Source: JADFUS01 sp036653215 (lineage in GTDB: Bacteria; Bacteroidota; Bacteroidia; Bacteroidales; Rikenellaceae). Taken from it: a stretch of 21,431 nucleotides of DNA. The notes below the pieces were generated by a model that had not been told where the DNA came from, ran no database searches, and saw only the letters and a list, made by a program, of their open reading frames with translations. The stretch spans positions 1-21,431 of the forward strand of contig JAVVUK010000020.1 of NCBI GenBank assembly GCA_036653215.1. Reading direction: 5' to 3'. Made by a program: the position numbers and the translations under genes. Positions 15,627 through 21,431 of the stretch are shown piece after piece. Position 1 is the first letter of the stretch. The number at the start of each line of letters is the position of its first letter.

Positions 15627-15658
15627 TTTGTGACTCCTCACAAATATAGTTACTTTTG
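15627..15658 (+). promoter_or_regulatory. Promoter of rarA-kdsA-maf-dpp11
   Basis: TTTG (15627-15630) and TACTTTTG (15651-15658) match the Bacteroidota -33 TTTG and -7 TAnnTTTG consensus with a 20-base spacer. The rarA ATG follows 17 bases after the -7 box. This is the best promoter match in the window. Confidence 0.75.
15641..15648 (-). promoter_or_regulatory. Candidate -7 box for the Omp85-like gene
   Basis: Minus-strand TATATTTG matches TAnnTTTG, 33 bases before the ATG at 15607. It lies inside the spacer of the rarA promoter on the other strand, so the divergent promoters would overlap. No -33 TTTG is seen. Confidence 0.5.
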
Positions 15659-15675
15659 TTTAAAAATGTAGAGTT

Positions 15676-16953
15676 ATGCAAATAAATACACCGCTTGCTG
15701 AGAGATTACGCCCTAAAACGTTAGATGATTTAGTGGGGCAGAGACACCTTATTGGTGAGGGTAAGCCTCTCTCTAAGTTGTTATCTTCTGGCAATATACC
15801 CTCTTTTATATTGTGGGGTCCTCCTGGTATAGGAAAGACAACACTGGCAAATATTATAGCTACAAGCTTAAACCGTCCTTTCTACACTCTTAGTGCTATA
15901 AACTCAGGTGTTAAAGATGTGCGTGAGGTTATAGACAAAGCAAAAAACACGCAATTTTTTAATGTCAGTCAACCGATACTTTTTATCGATGAGATACATC
16001 GCTTTTCAAAGTCGCAACAAGATTCTCTTTTGGGAGCTGTCGAGCAAGGTATCTTCACTCTTATAGGTGCTACAACTGAAAATCCATCTTTTGAAGTTAT
16101 ACGTCCGTTGTTGTCTCGTTGTCAGATATACATTTTAAAAGCACTCTCCTTTGAGGAGATAAAAGAACTTACTAATAAGGCTTTAAAAAATGATATTGTG
16201 CTTAAAGAGAAAGATATTGAGGTCTCGCAATATGAGGCTCTATATCGTTTTTCGGGTGGAGATGCACGTCGATTGCTCAACATAATAGACATAATTCAAA
16301 ACTCATATGATGGCAAGATTATTATAACAAACATATTAGTTGAACAGACCTTAAAAGAAAATATAATAAGTTATGACAAGGGTGGGGAACAACATTATGA
16401 CTATGCCTCTGCTTTTATAAAATCTATTCGAGGTACAGATCCAAATGCTGCTGTGTACTATCTTGCCGTGATGCTTGCTGGTGGTGAAGATCCCAAATTT
16501 ATTGCTCGTAGGCTTGTTATTTCTGCAGCCGAAGATATAGGACTTGCAAATCCAAATGCTTTGCTTATTGCAAACGCTTGTTTCGATGTGGTCTCAAAAA
16601 TAGGAATGCCAGAAGCGAAAATACCATTGGCGGAAGCTGCTATATATCTTGCAACATCTGCTAAAAGCAACTCCGCATATTTATCTATATGTAAAGCAAT
16701 GCAGTTTGTGTCTGAAGATAGTGTGCCACGTCCTGTGCCTCTAAATATCCGTAACGCTCCGACCAACCTTATGAAAGAGATAGGCTATGGTGATGGATAT
16801 AAATATTCGCACGACGGAGATGGCAATTTTGCGTACCAAGAATTTATGCCTGAAGGACTTGAACATACCAAGTTTTATGAACCTCAAAAAAATAGTAAGG
16901 AAAACCAAGTAGATACATACTTAAATTCTCTGTGGAAAGATAAATATAAATAA
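15676..16953 (+). CDS. rarA: Replication-associated recombination protein RarA (MgsA/WRNIP1 family AAA+ ATPase)
   Basis: This AAA+ ATPase acts at stalled replication forks and single-strand gaps, as a tetramer related to clamp-loader subunits. The 425-aa protein has Walker A GPPGIGKT (48-55), Walker B FIDEIH (103-108), sensor 1 GATTEN (131-136) and an arginine-finger segment LLSRC (Arg148). The C-terminal lid and tetramerisation region follows. Length matches the family (about 420-450 aa). It heads an operon with kdsA, maf and dpp11 (kdsA starts 9 bases after its stop) and has a consensus promoter immediately upstream. Its grouping with LPS and peptidase genes looks like genome packing rather than shared function. 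Identification is firm. Confidence 0.96.
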   Translation: MQINTPLAERLRPKTLDDLVGQRHLIGEGKPLSKLLSSGNIPSFILWGPPGIGKTTLANIIATSLNRPFYTLSAINSGVKDVREVIDKAKNTQFFNVSQPILFIDEIHRFSKSQQDSLLGAVEQGIFTLIGATTENPSFEVIRPLLSRCQIYILKALSFEEIKELTNKALKNDIVLKEKDIEVSQYEALYRFSGGDARRLLNIIDIIQNSYDGKIIITNILVEQTLKENIISYDKGGEQHYDYASAFIKSIRGTDPNAAVYYLAVMLAGGEDPKFIARRLVISAAEDIGLANPNALLIANACFDVVSKIGMPEAKIPLAEAAIYLATSAKSNSAYLSICKAMQFVSEDSVPRPVPLNIRNAPTNLMKEIGYGDGYKYSHDGDGNFAYQEFMPEGLEHTKFYEPQKNSKENQVDTYLNSLWKDKYK

Positions 16954-16962
16954 AATATAGAT

Positions 16963-17796
16963 ATGAATAAGAATGAAATAATAGGGTCGCTACCCCAAAT
17001 AAGTAGTTTAGAGAGTGATAACTTTTTTCTTCTTGCAGGTCCTTGTCTCCTTGAAAGTGAGGAGCTTGCGATGACTGTTGCCGAAAAGATAAAGAAAATC
17101 ACAGATAGGCTTTCCATCCCTTTCGTTTTTAAAGCGTCTTACCGTAAGGCAAATCGTTCTCGTATAGATTCTAAATGTGGTATAGGAGACCTTAAGGCAC
17201 TTAAAATCTTAGATAAGGTACGTCGTGAGGTTGGTGTTCCTGTTATTACAGACATACATTCTGCCGTTGAGGCTGATATGGCTGCCGAGTGGGTCGATGT
17301 GTTGCAGATCCCTGCTTTTCTATGTCGTCAGACAGATATCCTTATTGCAGCTGCCAAGACCGGGAAACCAGTCAACATAAAAAAAGGTCAATTTCTCGCT
17401 CCTGAGTCGATGGCTTTTGCTGCTCAGAAAGTTATAGATTCTGGAAATGACAAAGTTATTCTTACCGATAGAGGAGTCACCTTTGGCTACCAAGATCTTA
17501 TTGTCGATTTTCGCTCTATTCCTATAATGCAACGTACAGGGCTCCCTGTGGTTATGGATGTTACCCACTCTCTTCAACAGCCAAATCAAAACTGTGGTGT
17601 CACAGGAGGTGCTCCAGATATGATAGAGACTATTGCTCGTGCAGCGGTGGTGGTAGGTGCTGATGGGTTGTTTTTAGAAACTCACCCTGAACCTTCAAAA
17701 GCGATGAGTGATGGTGCAAATATGTTGTCGTTAGAGTTGCTTGAGCCTCTCTTAAAACGTCTTGTTGCTGTGCGTCAAACGATAAATAAGTTCTAA
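16963..17796 (+). CDS. kdsA: 3-deoxy-8-phosphooctulonate synthase KdsA, metal-dependent type
   Basis: This cytoplasmic enzyme condenses phosphoenolpyruvate with arabinose 5-phosphate to make Kdo 8-phosphate for the LPS core. The 277-aa TIM-barrel protein has KANRSR (62-67), LCRQTD (120-125), the GQF loop (142-144) and DVTHSLQQPN (199-208). The four metal ligands of class II KdsA are all visible: Cys28 (AGPCLLES), His202, Glu239 and Asp250. The E. coli-type metal-free enzyme has Asn in place of this Cys. It confirms that the organism makes Kdo-containing LPS or lipid A. Its stop overlaps the maf start by one base (TAATG), so translation is coupled. Identification is firm. Confidence 0.97.
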   Translation: MNKNEIIGSLPQISSLESDNFFLLAGPCLLESEELAMTVAEKIKKITDRLSIPFVFKASYRKANRSRIDSKCGIGDLKALKILDKVRREVGVPVITDIHSAVEADMAAEWVDVLQIPAFLCRQTDILIAAAKTGKPVNIKKGQFLAPESMAFAAQKVIDSGNDKVILTDRGVTFGYQDLIVDFRSIPIMQRTGLPVVMDVTHSLQQPNQNCGVTGGAPDMIETIARAAVVVGADGLFLETHPEPSKAMSDGANMLSLELLEPLLKRLVAVRQTINKF

Positions 17797-18371
17797 TGTT
17801 TGAAAATTATAGTTTCATATTAGCTTCACAGTCACCACGTCGTAGAGAGCTGTTGCAAGGTTTAGGTGTCAATTTCCGTGTGGTAACAGATTTTTATGTT
17901 GAGGAAAATTATCCAAATTCCTTAGATATAGGCGATATAGCCCCATTCTTATCTGAAAAGAAGGCTGCTGCATATCCTTATGAGCTCTCTGACAAAGAGG
18001 TGCTTATTGCTGCCGACACGTTAGTTTTTGTTGGTGATAAAGTGCTTGGAAAGCCAAAAGATCGTGATGAGGCTGTTTTTATGTTAAGGCTTTTGTGTGG
18101 AAAAAGACATGAGGTTGTAACTGGGGTAACGGTTGTTGCACGAGGCAAGAAACATACGATAAAGGTATCTTCATATGTTACCTTTAAAGAATTGACAGAT
18201 TTTGAAATCTTATATTATATTGATACCTTTAAACCGTATGACAAGGCTGGCGGTTATGCTATTCAAGAATGGATCGGATTTATAGGAATAGAAAAAATAG
18301 AGGGTAGCTACAATAATATTGTAGGTCTGCCGACAGATAAATTATATACGCTTTTAAAAAACATATTATAA
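17796..18371 (+). CDS. maf: Maf-like nucleoside triphosphate pyrophosphatase
   Basis: This enzyme hydrolyses non-canonical or excess NTPs such as dTTP, UTP or modified bases to the monophosphate, keeping them out of nucleic acids. The 191-aa protein has all family motifs: SQSPRR (11-16), AADT with catalytic Asp74 (72-75), GKP (85-87), PYDKAGGYAIQ (147-157) and GSYNNIVGLP (170-179). The full motif set points to the YhdE-like (dTTP/UTP) group. It overlaps kdsA by one base, and dpp11 begins directly after its stop with no gap, so it sits in a tightly coupled operon. Identification is firm; the exact nucleotide preference is inferred. Confidence 0.95.
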   Translation: MFENYSFILASQSPRRRELLQGLGVNFRVVTDFYVEENYPNSLDIGDIAPFLSEKKAAAYPYELSDKEVLIAADTLVFVGDKVLGKPKDRDEAVFMLRLLCGKRHEVVTGVTVVARGKKHTIKVSSYVTFKELTDFEILYYIDTFKPYDKAGGYAIQEWIGFIGIEKIEGSYNNIVGLPTDKLYTLLKNIL

Positions 18372-20474
18372 ATGAAGAAAAATACACTTTTACTACTCTT
18401 AATTCTATCTTCTTTCATAGCAAGGGCTGATGAGGGGATGTGGATACCGTCAATTATACAATATACTAAGTTGAAAGATATGCAGGATAAGGGGCTCAAA
18501 CTCTCTGCTGAAGACTTATATAGTGTAAATAAAGCCTCACTTAAAGATGCCATAGTTCGTATTGATGGTTGCACAAGTGAGCTAATCTCTGATAAAGGGC
18601 TTATCTTGACAAACTACCATTGTGGATACGATCAAGTGCAATATCACAGTAGTGTAAAAAACGACTATTTGACAAATGGATTTGCGGCAATGAATTTAAA
18701 AGAGGAGCTTCCTTCATATCGTTCTTCTGCCGACATCCTTGTTCGTATGGACGATGTTACAAAAGCTGTGACAAAAGGAGTTAAGGTTGGTATGACACCT
18801 CAACAAGAGAGAGCTTTAGTAAAGAAAAATATAGAAAATGTAGTGAAAGATGCTACAAAAGGCACTACATATAATGCCACTGTTGAGCCTTTATACTACA
18901 ACAACCAATATTTTCTATTTGTATTTGAGAGTTTCACTGATGTGAGGCTTGTAATAGCACCACCATCATCAATAGGCAAATTTGGCGGTGATACAGATAA
19001 CTGGATGTGGCCTCGACATACAGGCGATTTTACTATTTTCCGTATCTATGCCGACAAAAACAATAAGCCTGCGGCATATTCAAAAAGTAATGTCCCTTAT
19101 ACTCCTAAAAGATCACTTACCATATCTACAAAGCCTATTGCAGAGGGTGATTTTACATTTATATATGGTTTTCCGGGTGTGACAAACGAATATCTTCATT
19201 CTTCAGCTGTGAGACAAATTGCGGAGGTTAATAATACTAATAAGATAGATTTACGTACTATAAGATTAGATATTATAGGTTCTTATATGGAAAAAGATCC
19301 TGCTGTTCGTATTCAATATTCTGCAAAACAAGCAAACATAGCAAATGCTTGGAAACGTTGGCAGGGAGAGAGTCGTGGCGTGAAAAAATTGGATGCTATT
19401 CAGCAGAAAAAAGATTTAGAAGCCTCTTTTGAAAAATGGGCTGCCGACAAACCTGAATATAAAAATATAGTTAAAGAATTTACAGCGCAATATGATGAGT
19501 TAGAAAAATATACACTCTCTCGTGACTATTATAAAGAAGCAATTGAAGGGATAGAAGTGTTTAAATTTATATCTCCATTTGCAGATGTAACGCCCGAAAA
19601 TATAAATAAAAAAATAGAGTATTATAAAGCTAATAAAGATCAATTCTTTAAAGATTATTATAAACCTATCGATGTTGAAACGGCAAAAAAGATGCTCAAT
19701 GAGTATTATGAAAATGTGTCATCTGAGTTTCACCCAAAATCACTCACAGAAAATAACGGAAGGATAGATAGTTGGGTAAATAAGATGTTCGCAAGTTCTA
19801 TGTTCACCTCACAAGAAAAGTTAGATAAGATTTTCAGTGAGCCTACACTTGTGGTTATAGATGCTATATATGCAGACCCTATATTTCTTGTATATAAAGG
19901 CTTTGCCGACATCTATAAAAAAGATATAGAGCCAAATTATGTTAGAATTACAAACGACATAACAGACAAATATAAGACATATATGAAAGGTCTTATGACG
20001 ATGCAGAAAGATAAAATTTTCTATCCCGATGCCAATAGCACACTTCGTATTGCCTATGGTAATATTAGAGGGTTTAGACCTACTGATGGGGTTATATATT
20101 CTCATTTCACAACTCTTGGAGGCGTGATAGACAAGGACAACCCTGCAATATATGACTATAAGGTTGACCAAAGATTAAAAGATCTTTATAAAAATAAAGA
20201 TTTTGGACGTTGGGGTGAAAATGGTGTTATGCCGGTTTGCTTCTTAGCTACAAATCATACAACAGGTGGAAATTCTGGGAGCCCAGTGCTTAATGGCAAT
20301 GGTGAACTTATAGGTCTGAATTTTGATAGATGCTGGGAATCTACAATGAGTAATATCGTTTATAACGATGATATGTGTCGTAATATAGCGGTAGATATAA
20401 GATATGTGCTTTTCCTTGTTGACAAAGTTTGCGGAGCAGGTTATCTTATTGATGAGATGAAAATTCAAGATTAA
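18372..20474 (+). CDS. S46 family dipeptidyl-peptidase, DPP11-like (Asp/Glu specific)
   Basis: This periplasmic serine exopeptidase removes dipeptides from peptide N-termini, providing dipeptides as carbon and energy source. The 700-aa protein has a signal peptide (1-19) and a mature start ADEGMW typical of S46. The chymotrypsin-like catalytic residues are His83 (TNYHCGYD), Asp219 (HTGDF) and Ser635 (GGNSGSP), with a helical domain inserted between (about 290-500). Arg653, 18 residues after the catalytic Ser, matches Arg673 of P. gingivalis DPP11. DPP7-type enzymes have Gly there, so a preference for Asp or Glu at P1 is predicted. It directly abuts maf and ends the rarA-kdsA-maf unit, though the sensor gene begins 15 bases later. 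Family is certain; specificity is inferred from one residue. Confidence 0.96.
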   Translation: MKKNTLLLLLILSSFIARADEGMWIPSIIQYTKLKDMQDKGLKLSAEDLYSVNKASLKDAIVRIDGCTSELISDKGLILTNYHCGYDQVQYHSSVKNDYLTNGFAAMNLKEELPSYRSSADILVRMDDVTKAVTKGVKVGMTPQQERALVKKNIENVVKDATKGTTYNATVEPLYYNNQYFLFVFESFTDVRLVIAPPSSIGKFGGDTDNWMWPRHTGDFTIFRIYADKNNKPAAYSKSNVPYTPKRSLTISTKPIAEGDFTFIYGFPGVTNEYLHSSAVRQIAEVNNTNKIDLRTIRLDIIGSYMEKDPAVRIQYSAKQANIANAWKRWQGESRGVKKLDAIQQKKDLEASFEKWAADKPEYKNIVKEFTAQYDELEKYTLSRDYYKEAIEGIEVFKFISPFADVTPENINKKIEYYKANKDQFFKDYYKPIDVETAKKMLNEYYENVSSEFHPKSLTENNGRIDSWVNKMFASSMFTSQEKLDKIFSEPTLVVIDAIYADPIFLVYKGFADIYKKDIEPNYVRITNDITDKYKTYMKGLMTMQKDKIFYPDANSTLRIAYGNIRGFRPTDGVIYSHFTTLGGVIDKDNPAIYDYKVDQRLKDLYKNKDFGRWGENGVMPVCFLATNHTTGGNSGSPVLNGNGELIGLNFDRCWESTMSNIVYNDDMCRNIAVDIRYVLFLVDKVCGAGYLIDEMKIQD

Positions 20475-20489
20475 CCTATTTTAAACTTT

Positions 20490-21431
20490 ATGATTAATAT
20501 GTATTCAGATTTAAAGATAATAAATAATGCTGTTAACGACCATAATGACGAGTTTTGGTGGAGTTTTAATATGAGCACAAAAACGCTTGTCTTTTCAAAC
20601 ACATTATTTGAAATTTGTGGTATCGATCCAAATAAATTCGAGTCTAAAGATTTCTTGCTAATAGTAAATCCGAAACATAGAAATAGAATACATAATAGTT
20701 TACACGGTCTTATCTTAACAGGCACATATAATGAGAAATTTCAACTATTGACAAAATATGGTTATCGTTGGATATTTTCTCATGTAAATAAAATAATAAT
20801 TAACGATAAAGGTGAAAATGTGGTATTTGGAAATGCTGACTTTTTGACCGATATAGATGTTATCGTAGAACAAAATAAAGAAGTACAATCTCATCTTCAT
20901 GAGTTGATAAATCGATATACCACTGTTTCAAAATTGCTCATGGAGTTGTTAAACAGCTCTGATATTCATGATGTTATTATCAAAATACTCAATAATCTTA
21001 TCGAGGAGTTTAATGGTGATAGGATATATATATTTGAATACGACAGTGAAAAACAAACTCAAAGTTGTGTATATGAGGTTGTTAGTGGTGATGTAAAGGT
21101 GGAGAGAGATAGGTTGCAAAATATGCCTGTCAGCAGTGTCAAATGGTGGACGGAGATGTTAATTGATAAGGAAATGCCAATAATCCTTGATGACATAGAG
21201 GAGATAGCTGATAAGGCGGAATACAAATTGATGAAGTCCCAAAATATAACATCTATAATGGTTGTGCCTCTTATGACAACAAATGGAGTAGGCGGATATA
21301 TCGGTATAGATATGGTGGATAAGAAGCATATATTGAACGATACGGATAAACAATGGTTTATATCTATTTCCAATATCATGAGCTTATGTATAGAGTTGAA
21401 AAAATCGGAAGACTTAGCAAAATTAGAGCGA
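20490..21431 (+). CDS. PAS-GAF sensor protein, probably a histidine kinase (truncated by window end)
   Basis: An open frame from ATG 20490 runs without stop to the right edge (314 codons). Residues about 15-130 look like a PAS_3-type domain (FWWSFNMSTKTLVFSN near the start, then YGYRWIFSHVNKI). Residues about 145-305 look like a GAF domain (ITSIMVVPLM, then GYIGIDMVD). A helix begins at the end (ELKKSEDLAKLER), where a kinase or other output domain normally follows. There is no signal peptide or membrane helix, so it is cytoplasmic. It starts 15 bases after the dpp11 stop with no terminator or clear promoter, so it may be in the same transcript. In Bacteroidota this layout most often ends in a (hybrid) histidine kinase, but the output domain is outside the window. 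Confidence 0.8.
   Translation, partial: MINMYSDLKIINNAVNDHNDEFWWSFNMSTKTLVFSNTLFEICGIDPNKFESKDFLLIVNPKHRNRIHNSLHGLILTGTYNEKFQLLTKYGYRWIFSHVNKIIINDKGENVVFGNADFLTDIDVIVEQNKEVQSHLHELINRYTTVSKLLMELLNSSDIHDVIIKILNNLIEEFNGDRIYIFEYDSEKQTQSCVYEVVSGDVKVERDRLQNMPVSSVKWWTEMLIDKEMPIILDDIEEIADKAEYKLMKSQNITSIMVVPLMTTNGVGGYIGIDMVDKKHILNDTDKQWFISISNIMSLCIELKKSEDLAKLER

Noticed and set aside
19821..20171. 116-codon minus-strand open frame inside the S46 peptidase gene
   Set aside because: The peptidase frame is intact with all catalytic residues; the reverse frame has no supporting feature.
1..21431. Mobile element, prophage, tRNA or horizontally acquired island
   Set aside because: No transposase, integrase, phage gene, tRNA cloverleaf or flanking repeat was seen, and codon and base use looks uniform; the window reads as core chromosome.

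Overview
The window is AT-rich, densely packed chromosomal DNA from a member of the Bacteroidota, most likely order Bacteroidales. The evidence is lineage-typical: an S46 dipeptidyl-peptidase, a PSP1/RicT gene followed by a GldH-like lipoprotein gene, Omp28-type and GIN-domain proteins, a radical SAM/lipoprotein pair, metal-type KdsA, and promoter -7 boxes of the form TAnnTTTG. No tRNA, rRNA, CRISPR, IS or phage gene was seen. Genus cannot be fixed from the sequence.

Layout. (1) The end of an unrecognised plus-strand gene (to 67) meets the minus-strand operon ricT-gldH-like-trmB (2808 to 116) at a strong two-way hairpin terminator. (2) Divergent from ricT is htpG (Hsp90, 2988-5051), which ends at a 20-bp two-way terminator. 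(3) On the minus strand, 7350 to 5103, lies a three-gene unit: a small rSAM-partner lipoprotein, a radical SAM enzyme with C-terminal auxiliary cysteines, and a secreted GIN-domain protein. (4) Upstream on the same strand (12529 to 7458) is a thiol-redox operon: TlpA-like thioredoxin, DUF6029-like outer-membrane barrel, Omp28-like lipoprotein with CGVC, and a complete DsbD with all six redox cysteines. (5) Next come an Omp85-like outer-membrane protein gene and an SLC1-fold symporter gene with altered ion and substrate sites (15607 to 12594). (6) Divergent from these is the plus-strand operon rarA-kdsA-maf-dpp11 (15676-20474), with 9-nt, overlapping and zero-gap junctions. (7) The window ends inside a PAS-GAF sensor gene (from 20490) that runs off the edge.

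How the genes work together. Regions 3 and 4 form a cell-envelope block. DsbD should carry electrons from cytoplasmic thioredoxin across the inner membrane to periplasmic or surface thioredoxin-fold proteins (TlpA, Omp28). The adjacent radical SAM/lipoprotein pair looks like a candidate system for modifying an exported lipoprotein; its chemistry is unknown to me. The two operons are separated by a hairpin region with three mutually complementary arms that could act as a terminator/antiterminator switch. Region 6 mixes replication-stress repair (RarA), LPS Kdo synthesis (KdsA), nucleotide house-cleaning (Maf) and peptide nutrition (DPP11).

The most interesting candidates are the radical SAM-lipoprotein-GIN unit, the TlpA-barrel-Omp28-DsbD operon, and the divergent SLC1 transporter. 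All functional statements are from reading the sequence and recalled family knowledge; no database search was run.
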